A stretch of 6,172 nucleotides of DNA from an uncultured Holophagaceae bacterium. Lineage in GTDB: Bacteria; Acidobacteriota; Holophagae; Holophagales; Holophagaceae. Positions 1 to 5,878 of the stretch are shown here, one piece after another. The notes under the pieces are model-generated. The model was not told the origin of the DNA, ran no database searches, and saw only the letters and a list, made by a program, of their open reading frames with translations. How positions within the stretch are numbered: position 1 is the first letter of the stretch; each line of letters starts with the position of its first letter. The stretch is from NCBI GenBank assembly GCA_903876615.1, contig CAIRAS010000157.1, forward strand, positions 1 through 6,172. Direction: 5' to 3'. A program made the translations under genes and the position numbers.

Positions 1-511
1 GCTCGGCGCCGCGGGTGGTGGGAACAATGCAGTAGGTGCAGGCGTGGTCGCAGCCTTCCGTGATGGTCACCAGGGCCTTGGCCAGCTCCCGGCGGCGGGT
101 GACCTCGGGCGGGAAGAGGTGGTTGTCCGGGTACTCGCCGGTGTCCATGACCCGGGCCTTCCCGGCTCGGGCCTCGGCCACCAGGCGGGGCAGCTGCTTG
201 AGGGCCATGGTGCCCAGGACGAAGTCGATGTGGGGCGCCCGCTTGAACAGGGCCGCCTGCTCCTGCTGGGCCAGGCAGCCCGTGACGCCCACCAGCAGGG
301 GGCGCCGCAGCTTCTCCTTACGCAGGCGGCCCAGCTCGGAATAGACCTTGTGCACGGCCTTTTCGCGGATGGAGCAGGTGTTGAGCAGCACCAGGTCCGC
401 GTCCTCGGCACTCGCAGCCGCCTCGAAGCCCTCGGCCGACAGCAGCCCCGACAGCTTCTCGCCGTCGTGGTCGTTCATCTGGCAGCCCCAGGTCTCGATG
501 TGGTACTTCAT
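1..511 (-). CDS. miaB: MiaB, tRNA-2-methylthio-N6-dimethylallyladenosine synthase, N-terminal part (3' end beyond left edge)
   Basis: MiaB is a cytoplasmic radical-SAM methylthiotransferase that converts i6A to ms2i6A at position 37 of tRNAs reading UNN codons. The first 170 residues are visible, beginning MKYHIETWGCQMNDHDG. The UPF0004 domain carries the three ligands of the auxiliary [4Fe-4S] cluster: Cys10 (GCQMN), Cys46 (NTCSIREKA) and Cys79 (TGCLAQ). The radical-SAM CxxxCxxC motif follows at Cys154, Cys158 and Cys161 (EGCDHACTYCIVP), and the reading frame leaves the window at residue 170. The rest of the radical-SAM core and the TRAM domain are outside. NTCSIREKA and GCQMN favour MiaB over the relatives MtaB and RimO. 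The ATG at 509-511 is preceded by a GGAAGG Shine-Dalgarno (complement of 516-521) at 4-base spacing. The gene is divergent from the amidase, with no obvious functional tie. Confidence 0.95.
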   Translation of the reverse strand, partial: MKYHIETWGCQMNDHDGEKLSGLLSAEGFEAAASAEDADLVLLNTCSIREKAVHKVYSELGRLRKEKLRRPLLVGVTGCLAQQEQAALFKRAPHIDFVLGTMALKQLPRLVAEARAGKARVMDTGEYPDNHLFPPEVTRRRELAKALVTITEGCDHACTYCIVPTTRGAE

Positions 512-631
512 GGCACCTTCCAAACCTTCAAGTCTAGCCCGATCCCCCGAAAGGGCCCCCAGGGTGTATGTTCGGACAACCTCAGCCCGACCTTACGCCT
601 TCCCCGCCCGACCCGACCCCCTGGAGGCGCC
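512..631. promoter_or_regulatory. Divergent intergenic region between miaB and the amidase gene
   Basis: These 120 bases separate two divergently transcribed genes, so promoters for both must lie here or overlap the gene starts. It holds the GGAAGG ribosome site of miaB and the GGAGG site of the amidase. On the minus strand TAGACT (complement of 531-536) resembles a -10 hexamer, but no convincing -35 lies 17 bases upstream, so I do not call an exact promoter. A small CCC-GAAA-GGG hairpin (546-555) has no T tract. Nothing else was recognised. Confidence 0.35.
623..627 (+). promoter_or_regulatory. Ribosome binding site GGAGG deciding the amidase start
   Basis: GGAGG lies four bases before the ATG at 632. 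It settles the start, because the same frame stays open far upstream (an ATG at 44) through sequence that is really antisense to miaB. The protein begins to look like a real signal peptide exactly at 632. Confidence 0.7.
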
Positions 632-715
632 ATGCCTGGGTTCACCCGCCGCGATGTCCTGCAGACCGCCCTGGCCACCGTCACCGGCGCCGCCCTCGCC
701 CGGCCCGCTTTCGCC
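632..715 (+). other. Twin-arginine (Tat) signal peptide of the amidase
   Basis: This covers residues 1-28: a short n-region with TRRDVLQ (compare the S/T-R-R-x-F/V-L-K consensus), a moderately hydrophobic alanine/threonine/valine h-region, then RPAFA before a proline/alanine-rich mature N-terminus. The twin arginines and low hydrophobicity favour Tat over Sec. Confidence 0.75.
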
Positions 716-2185
716 AACGCACCCGCGGCTCCGCCCACCGGTGGCTGGCCATTCGCCACGGCAACGGAGGTGGCTCGGGCCATCCGGATGAAGGAGGTCT
801 CCTCCCTGGAGATCACCCGCCTGGCCCTGGCGCGCATCGACCGCCTGAACCCCAAGCTGAACGCCATCGTCACCCTGGCCCGGGAAGCGGCCCTCAACCG
901 AGCCCGGGAGGCAGATGCCGCCCTGGCCAAGGGGAACCTCTGGGGCCCCCTCCACGGCGTCCCCTGCACCATCAAGGACACCTTCGAGACCGAAGGCCTG
1001 CTCACCACCGCCGGGGCACCGGAGCTGAAGGCGCACATCCCCAAGGCCGACGCCGTGGCCGTGGCCAGACTGCGGGCGGCGGGCATGGTCCTGCTGGGCA
1101 AGTCGAACGTGCCCTACATGGCCGGGGACTACCAGAGCTTCAATGCGCTGTTCGGCACCACCAACAACCCCTACGACCTGACCCGCACCCCCGGCGGCTC
1201 CACCGGCGGGGGTGCGGCGGCCCTGGCGGCGGGCCTCGGCTACCTCACCATCGGCAGCGACCTGGGCGGCTCCATCCGCACCCCGGCCGCCTTCTGCGGC
1301 GTGTTCGGCCACAAGCCCACCATCAGCCTGGTGCCCTTCCGGGGCCATGTCCCGCCCCTGCCCGGCACCCCCGTGGGCGCCGAGCAGGGCCTGCCCGTGG
1401 TGGGGCCGCTGGCCCGCTCCGCCGAGGACCTGCTCCTGGCTCTGCGCATCCTGGGCGGCCCCGTGCCCGAAAACGCCATCGCCTATCGCTGGAGCTTGCC
1501 CCCGGCCCGCCGGACGTCGGTGCGGGACCTGCGCATCGGCTACGTGCTCGACCACCCCCTCTGCCCCGTCTCCCGCGAGGTCAAGGTGCGCCTCCAGGCC
1601 GGGGTGGAAGCCCTCCGCGCCGCGGGCGCCAAGGTGCAGGAAGGCTTCCCCGCAGGCGTGGAGGTGCAGCGGCAGTTCGAGACCTACATGGACCAGATGC
1701 TGTTTGGCGAGGTGGCGGGGTCCTCCAAGGAGGAGCTCGACCAGCTCCGCGGCTCGAAGCCCGACCCGGATGACGCCATGGGCCAGGGCATGAAGCGGGC
1801 CGCCAGCCTCAGCGCCGAGGCAGTGCTGGGTTTCGCCGGCCAGCGCCTAGCCGCTCGCCTGGCATGGCAGCCCTTCTTCCGGGACTTCGACGCCTTCCTG
1901 CTCCCCGTGGACTTCCTGCCGGCCTTCCCCCACGACCACCGGGAGTCCGGGCGCATGCTGGACACGCCCGAGGGCAAGCGGCGCTACTGGGATCAGCTGT
2001 TCTGGATCTCCTTCGCCACCCTCACGGGCCTGCCCGCCACCGTGGCTCCCGTGGGGCAGACGCCCGGGGGCCTGCCCGTGGGGATCCAGATCATGGGTCC
2101 CTGGCTGGAGGATGCGACGCCGATCTTCGTGGCCCAGTGCCTGGAGCGGGTCTTCGGCTTTCAGGTGCCGAAGGGCTTCGAGTGA
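632..2185 (+). CDS. Tat-exported amidase-signature family hydrolase
   Basis: A 517-residue amidase-signature (AS) enzyme, within the usual ~450-550 residue range. AS enzymes hydrolyse amide bonds through a Ser-cisSer-Lys triad. All three are visible: Lys115 (VPCTIKDTF), the cis-Ser Ser190 (PGGSTGGGAAA) and nucleophile Ser214 (SDLGGSIRTP, followed by FCGVFGHKPT). The second serine of the common GGSSGG motif is Thr191 here, but the catalytic position is kept. The N-terminus has a twin-arginine motif (TRRDVLQ, Arg6-Arg7), a hydrophobic stretch at 9-23 and an A-x-A-type site (PAFA, cleavage after about Ala28), predicting folded export to the periplasm by Tat. Export, and no gatC or gatB beside it, argue against GatA, the amidotransferase subunit. 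The C-terminal AS block (FATLTGLPATVAPVG, then GLPVGIQIMGP) is intact. The substrate cannot be read from sequence; AS members act on aliphatic, aromatic, oligoamide or peptide amides. It converges on the receptor gene, 12 bases away. Confidence 0.9.
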   Translation: MPGFTRRDVLQTALATVTGAALARPAFANAPAAPPTGGWPFATATEVARAIRMKEVSSLEITRLALARIDRLNPKLNAIVTLAREAALNRAREADAALAKGNLWGPLHGVPCTIKDTFETEGLLTTAGAPELKAHIPKADAVAVARLRAAGMVLLGKSNVPYMAGDYQSFNALFGTTNNPYDLTRTPGGSTGGGAAALAAGLGYLTIGSDLGGSIRTPAAFCGVFGHKPTISLVPFRGHVPPLPGTPVGAEQGLPVVGPLARSAEDLLLALRILGGPVPENAIAYRWSLPPARRTSVRDLRIGYVLDHPLCPVSREVKVRLQAGVEALRAAGAKVQEGFPAGVEVQRQFETYMDQMLFGEVAGSSKEELDQLRGSKPDPDDAMGQGMKRAASLSAEAVLGFAGQRLAARLAWQPFFRDFDAFLLPVDFLPAFPHDHRESGRMLDTPEGKRRYWDQLFWISFATLTGLPATVAPVGQTPGGLPVGIQIMGPWLEDATPIFVAQCLERVFGFQVPKGFE

Positions 2186-2197
2186 CGGCCCGCGGCC

Positions 2198-4303
2198 CTA
2201 GAACCGGCAGGTGAGGCGCAGGGCCAGCTGGCGACCTGGCAGCAGGTAGTACTGGGCGTCACCCAGCTCGCTCTCGGCGATGGGCTTGCGCTGATCCGTG
2301 AGGTTCTGCCCGCTGAGGCGGAGCTCCCAGCTGCGCTCGCGCCAGCCGAGGCTGGCGGCATAGGTAGCATAGCCCGGGGACGGCGCGGTGTTGCGCTGGT
2401 TGAGCAGCACAGCGCCGGTGTAGTGCATCTCTGCGGACCACATCAGGCCTTGCGGCGGGGCGAAGGTCAGACCCAGCGCGGCCAGATGGTAGGGAGACAT
2501 CTCCAGGCGCTTCCCTGCCAGCTGGGTGAGGGTGCCATCGCCGAAGTCCTTGGCGTAGTCCCGGAACCGGGTGTCGTGGTAGCTGTAGGCCAGGTTCCCA
2601 TAGAGGTCGCGGCTGAAGCGCCAACGGGCCCCGACCTCGATGCCCTGGAACCGCTCGGTGCCCGCATTGGCCAGCACCGGGGCGCCGTTCACGGACTGCG
2701 GCACCACCAGGTTCTTGAAGTCCATGAGGAAGGCACTCACCTCCAGGCTGAGGCGGCGGCCCAGCAGGTCCGCCTTCAGGCCCAGGTCGTAGCTGGTGGC
2801 GGTCTCCGGCTTGAGGATCGTGGCCTCGCTGTCGAGGCCGAGGTCCACGGCCGCGGGCTTGAAGGTGCTGCGGAGGCCGGTGAAGAGGTTCACCCGATCC
2901 TCGCCGGCCTGCCAGGCGGTCCACACCGCGCCGGCGCTGCCCGAGAGGGCCGTGGTGGTGCGGGCGTCCCGGCCGGTCTCAGGCACCGTGGCGCCCAGGT
3001 CCAGCAGCGACGTGCTGCGGGTCTCCTTCGCCCGGGTGAGGCGCAGGCCTCCCTCGAGCACCAGCCGTGGCGCGGCCTGCCACTGGACAAAGCCATAGAG
3101 CCCGCTGAAGTCCCGCTGGTCGTCCACGCGGATATCGGCCTGGCTGGGCGTGGCGGCGCTGCTGGGGGCGCCGGAGCCATCGAGCTTCACGAAGTAGTCG
3201 AAGTCCCCGCCCCGGCCGGTGCCCTGGCCGTGGAGGTGGTCCACGCCCGCCACCACCTTCAGGGCAGAGGCCGGGGTCCAGGTGAGGTGCGTGTCGAAGT
3301 AGAGGTCTGTGAGCTCCACGCGCTCCCGGAAGCCGTGGGCATTGGGGGCGGCGAGGCTCACGTCCGTGAGGAAGCCCCGGAACACATCGTGGCTGGCCCG
3401 AGCGCCCGACAGGGTGGTGGACCACAGGGCCGAGTCGCCGGCCGTGCGGTCATAGCCCACCGTCAGCGCCGTCCTTCGGTCATTGAGGAAGGCCCCGGCG
3501 GGGTTGTGGTTGGCGTCCAGGGGCACCTGGTCCGTGAGGGCCTTGCCCACCCGCACCACGGGGCTCGCGGGCTGCTGATCCACGGCCGTGGCCTCCAGGT
3601 TCACGCGGAACACGCCGTCCAGGGCCTGGATGCGGTTCTGCCACAGCAGGTGGCTGCGCTTGAAGTCGGTGCGGGCATCGGCGAAGCCCTGCTGGTCGTG
3701 GTCGACGATGAGGCTGGAGTCCACGCCGGCCGCCGCGGGCAGCCGCAGGGCCACCGCCGCGCCGCCGCTGCCGTGCGTGCCCAAGGAGAGGCGGGCCGTG
3801 CCCTGGGTGTCCTGGGGGAGGCCCCGGATGATGTGGATCACGCCCACGAAGGAGGTGGCGCCGTAGAGCACCGGCGCCGCCCCGCGCTGGACCTCGATGC
3901 GCTCGACGCCTTCGAGGCTGAGCGTCGAGAGGGCCGGGTTGAAGGCGCCGCCCCAGGGCACGCCATCCACCACCAGCAGGAAGGCGTCGAACTCCTTCAG
4001 GCCCCAGAACTCAGGCACGCTGGACGCCGGCCCCCCATCCCCGCCGGGAGCCACGTAGACACCCGCGGCCAGGGCCAGGGCGCTGCGCAGGTCCGTGGCG
4101 CCGCGGTCCGCCAGCTCTCGGGCGGAGTAGACCGTGATGGAGGCCGGCACCTTGGCGGGATCCTCGGGGAAGCGCGTGGCCGTCACTTCCACCACCGCCG
4201 AGGGTGGCAGCGGCGTCTGCGCACCCAGGCCCAGCCCGACCAGGGCCACGGCCAGCGGGGCGCGGAAGGCATTTGCATCCAATATTTCACTGAGGCGGGT
4301 CAT
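2198..4303 (-). CDS. TonB-dependent outer-membrane receptor, substrate unknown
   Basis: A 701-residue outer-membrane 22-strand barrel receptor, full length for the family, importing a ligand (siderophore, cobalamin, haem, metal or sugar) with energy from TonB-ExbB-ExbD. Residues ~15-29 form a hydrophobic signal segment (APLAVALVGLGLGAQ). A TonB-box-like VVEVTATR follows at ~37-44. The plug spans ~48-160 with DGVPWGG, GVERIEVQRGAAPVLYG and GVIHIIRG. The barrel fills ~165-701, with the family blocks LKPETATSYDLGLKADLLG and SGQNLTDQR and a terminal phenylalanine (LALRLTCRF) as expected for BAM recognition. The ATG at 4301-4303 has only a weak purine-rich site (GAAAGA, 7 bases away), consistent with translation following the gene 33 bases upstream. 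No TonB, ExbBD, ABC transporter or Fur-type gene lies beside it, so the substrate is open. A variant plug reads EFWGLKEFDAFLL where RG-containing sequences are usual. Confidence 0.92.
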   Translation of the reverse strand: MTRLSEILDANAFRAPLAVALVGLGLGAQTPLPPSAVVEVTATRFPEDPAKVPASITVYSARELADRGATDLRSALALAAGVYVAPGGDGGPASSVPEFWGLKEFDAFLLVVDGVPWGGAFNPALSTLSLEGVERIEVQRGAAPVLYGATSFVGVIHIIRGLPQDTQGTARLSLGTHGSGGAAVALRLPAAAGVDSSLIVDHDQQGFADARTDFKRSHLLWQNRIQALDGVFRVNLEATAVDQQPASPVVRVGKALTDQVPLDANHNPAGAFLNDRRTALTVGYDRTAGDSALWSTTLSGARASHDVFRGFLTDVSLAAPNAHGFRERVELTDLYFDTHLTWTPASALKVVAGVDHLHGQGTGRGGDFDYFVKLDGSGAPSSAATPSQADIRVDDQRDFSGLYGFVQWQAAPRLVLEGGLRLTRAKETRSTSLLDLGATVPETGRDARTTTALSGSAGAVWTAWQAGEDRVNLFTGLRSTFKPAAVDLGLDSEATILKPETATSYDLGLKADLLGRRLSLEVSAFLMDFKNLVVPQSVNGAPVLANAGTERFQGIEVGARWRFSRDLYGNLAYSYHDTRFRDYAKDFGDGTLTQLAGKRLEMSPYHLAALGLTFAPPQGLMWSAEMHYTGAVLLNQRNTAPSPGYATYAASLGWRERSWELRLSGQNLTDQRKPIAESELGDAQYYLLPGRQLALRLTCRF

Positions 4304-4336
4304 GGTCTGGTCTTTCAGCGAGCTTGGTTGAAGGGA

Positions 4337-4930
4337 TCAGGGTCTGGGCATCCGGGCCACCAGGCCCAGCTCGGTCTGCGCCACCTCAATGCCCAGCCGG
4401 GGGGTCATCTCCCGCAGCCAGAGGGAGGGCAGGTTCATGGGGGTGTCCGGTGGCAGCTCGGGCTGGAGGGCGGCAGGAAAGGGGGCGTCGCCGGGCCAGG
4501 TGAGGGTCCAGGCAGCCTCCTGGCTCCGGGCCTCCAGGCGCAGGGGACCGGGCGCGGCCCAGGGAAGGATCTGCCGGGTGAAAGCCGCCGCCCAGTCCTG
4601 GAGGAGCGGCGCGGGCCAGGGCGCCCCCTCGTCGTAGTCCACAATTTCGATTGGACATTTGTAGAGCGTGGCCATGGGCTGGAGGCGCTCGTCGAGCCCA
4701 GCGCGCCACTCCGGCCACGAGAGCATTCCCTCAGCGTAGGGGCGGCTGAGCGCCATGGCCCGGGCCATGCCGATGAGGACTTTCCCGTCTTCCAGGGTGC
4801 ACTCCAGCCGGGCCCGGCTCCGGGCGTCGAGGGGGAGGCGGGGGTCGCTCAGGTCGAGCACGCCCTGGAGTCCGGCCAGCAGGTTGCTGAAGTCATGGAG
4901 GGTCGCCCGCCAGAGGGACTCGGAATTCAT
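4337..4930 (-). CDS. Degenerate histidine-kinase-like / phosphotransfer-like protein
   Basis: A 197-residue soluble protein with no membrane segment, receiver or DNA-binding domain seen. Its start resembles the dimerisation/phosphoacceptor hairpin of sensor kinases: LHDFSNLLAGLQGVLDL at ~11-27, with His12, close to the HDFNNLL H-box of many kinases. A second helix (ARSRARLECTLEDGKVLIGMARAMAL) completes the hairpin. The remainder (~75-197) has the length and rough order of a kinase ATP-binding domain and ends like one (LREMTPRLGIEV then LGLVARMP). However, the N-box asparagine and the DxGxG and glycine-rich lid motifs are not visible. It may be a Spo0B/ChpT-type phosphotransferase or a kinase pseudoenzyme; this is inferred from motifs. 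The start at 4930 is chosen for a GGGGG site (complement of 4939-4943) 8 bases away; an in-frame ATG at 4945 would add five residues. It sits upstream of the TonB receptor, likely in the same operon. Confidence 0.75.
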   Translation of the reverse strand: MNSESLWRATLHDFSNLLAGLQGVLDLSDPRLPLDARSRARLECTLEDGKVLIGMARAMALSRPYAEGMLSWPEWRAGLDERLQPMATLYKCPIEIVDYDEGAPWPAPLLQDWAAAFTRQILPWAAPGPLRLEARSQEAAWTLTWPGDAPFPAALQPELPPDTPMNLPSLWLREMTPRLGIEVAQTELGLVARMPRP

Positions 4931-5017
4931 GTCATCTGCCCCCATGCACGAAACGCCTGAAAGAAGTTACCGTGGAGATGACCGTCTGTGCATCACAGGA
5001 TGGCGACAGGATCCCTC
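4931..5017. promoter_or_regulatory. Divergent control region between the kinase-like gene and the MshEN gene
   Basis: These 87 bases must hold the start signals for the leftward kinase-like/receptor unit and the rightward MshEN gene, so the two sides could share regulation. The sequence is less GC-rich than its surroundings around 4950-4975. No hexamer pair stood out enough to name a promoter. ATGCAC (4944-4949) and GTGCAT (4988-4993) form a 6-base inverted repeat 38 bases apart, which could be chance. Confidence 0.35.
5008..5011 (+). promoter_or_regulatory. Ribosome binding site AGGA deciding the MshEN start
   Basis: AGGA lies six bases before the ATG at 5018. The other in-frame candidates fit less well: GTG at 4988 has only a distant GGAG, ATG at 5000 has AGG directly abutting it, and ATG at 5030 has no purine-rich site. 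The conserved domain begins at residue 6 of the chosen protein, which is normal for the family. Confidence 0.6.
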
Positions 5018-5878
5018 ATGCAGCAACCGATGAAACGGCTGGGCGAACTACTCGTAGAGAGTGGTCTGATCACTCCTGCTCAGTTGCAGAGCGCCATCAC
5101 CCACCAGAAGATCGCCCGGGGTCGCCTCGGCAGCAACCTGGTGGCGCTGGGCTACATCTCTGAGGAGGTCCTCATGGACTTCCTCAGCCACCAGACCGGC
5201 GTGCCGCAGATGGATGTGCGCAACATCGAGGTCCTGCCCCAGGTGCTCAAGCTGGTGCCGCACCGCCTGGCGGACCAGTTCACGGTGCTGCCCATCGCCA
5301 CGAGGGAGCCGAAGTTCCTGGTGCTGGCCATGTCCGACCCCTCGGATCTCAACGCCATCGACAGCACGCGCTTCGCCTCGGGCCTCCACATCGAACCCGT
5401 GGTCGCCTCCCACAGCGCCCTCCGGAAGGCCATCTCGGACCTCTACCGGCGCCTCGACGCCCCCACCGGTGCCCTAACCGTGGAGGTGGGCCAGAGCAGC
5501 GGGCAGGATGACGCGCTGCCCGTCAGCTTTACCTTCGACGCCCTGCCCATGCCCAGGCCTGTATCGGAGGCCAAAAACATGCCGCGGGACCCCTTCTTTG
5601 GCAGCGCCAGCGCGCCGACCCAGCCGATCAACATCGACCCCTTCGGCCTGCTCGACAGCGCCCCACCTGCCCCTGCGCCCGCGAGCGCCGATCTGGTCCA
5701 CAGCCGCACCCTGGGGGGCAACGCCCGGCGCCTGGAGACCTACCAGACCCGCACCCTCGTGCTGGGCCTCATCAAGCTCTTCCAGCGGCGCGGCATCATC
5801 GGCCCGGATGAGCTGCAGCGCCTGCTGGCCAATATGGTGGAATCCGGCGAGCTCAAGGACACGGACAAGCTCGGCTAG
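5018..5878 (+). CDS. Stand-alone MshEN (GspE N-terminal) protein, predicted c-di-GMP receptor
   Basis: A 286-residue cytoplasmic protein with an MshEN/T2SSE_N domain (~6-145) normally found before the ATPase domain of type II secretion and type IV pilus motors. Here no Walker A, Walker B or other ATPase sequence follows. Two 24-residue motifs match the c-di-GMP-binding pattern RLGxxLxxxGxIxxxxLxxxLxxQ: Arg7-Gln30 ([12 protein letters not shown]...) and Arg36-Gln59 ([12 protein letters not shown]...), separated by exactly five residues (KIARG). The rest of the domain is also present ([33 protein letters not shown]). A proline/alanine-rich, probably disordered linker (~148-235) holds two DPF motifs (Asp191 and Asp207). 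A conserved-looking helical tail follows ([20 protein letters not shown], then [16 protein letters not shown]). Binding is predicted from motifs; the output partner is unknown. The gene is divergent from the kinase-like gene and overlaps the lepA stop. Confidence 0.88.
   Translation: MQQPMKRLGELLVESGLITPAQLQSAITHQKIARGRLGSNLVALGYISEEVLMDFLSHQTGVPQMDVRNIEVLPQVLKLVPHRLADQFTVLPIATREPKFLVLAMSDPSDLNAIDSTRFASGLHIEPVVASHSALRKAISDLYRRLDAPTGALTVEVGQSSGQDDALPVSFTFDALPMPRPVSEAKNMPRDPFFGSASAPTQPINIDPFGLLDSAPPAPAPASADLVHSRTLGGNARRLETYQTRTLVLGLIKLFQRRGIIGPDELQRLLANMVESGELKDTDKLG
5036..5194 (+). repeat. Tandem internal repeat encoding the two MshEN c-di-GMP motifs
   Basis: Residues 7-30 and 36-59 are two copies of one 24-residue motif with a five-residue spacer. 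Each copy keeps Arg-Leu-Gly at its start, Gly at motif position 10, Ile at 12, Leu at 17 and Gln at 24. The similarity is at protein level; the DNA copies have diverged, as expected for an old duplication inside the domain. Confidence 0.8.

Noticed and set aside
544..555. CCC-GAAA-GGG hairpin between miaB and the amidase gene as a terminator or riboswitch part
   Set aside because: A three-base-pair stem with no T tract, located upstream of both divergent genes, where a terminator is not expected.
44..631. Upstream extension of the amidase frame by 196 codons
   Set aside because: Most of this is antisense to miaB, whose cysteine motifs are unmistakable. The ribosome site and Tat signal place the start at 632.
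593..1555. A 320-codon minus-strand frame opposite the amidase
   Set aside because: Glycine/alanine/glutamine-rich translation without domain features; a shadow of the amidase gene.
568..1773. A 401-codon plus-strand frame overlapping the amidase in another frame
   Set aside because: The translation is dominated by Pro, Arg, Gly and His, typical of a frame-shifted reading of GC-rich coding DNA; the amidase frame holds the catalytic motifs.
632..2185. GatA, the glutamyl-tRNA(Gln) amidotransferase subunit A
   Set aside because: The Tat signal peptide and the absence of gatB or gatC neighbours do not fit a cytoplasmic amidotransferase.
2423..4960. An 845-codon open frame on the plus strand opposite the TonB receptor and kinase-like gene
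   Set aside because: Its translation is low-complexity (rich in Gly, Ala, His, Gln, Arg) with no recognisable domain, and the opposite strand encodes clear family blocks. High G/C at third positions removes stop codons from the complementary frame.
4944..4993. Inverted repeat ATGCAC / GTGCAT as an operator
   Set aside because: Only six bases per arm, 38 bases apart and not extendable on either side. It is easily explained by chance, so not called as a site.
5018..5878. The MshEN protein as a truncated secretion or pilus ATPase (pseudogene)
   Set aside because: The frame is open to a proper stop, and the sequence after the domain is a linker plus an ordered-looking tail, with no remnants of Walker or His-box ATPase sequence there or in the following lepA.
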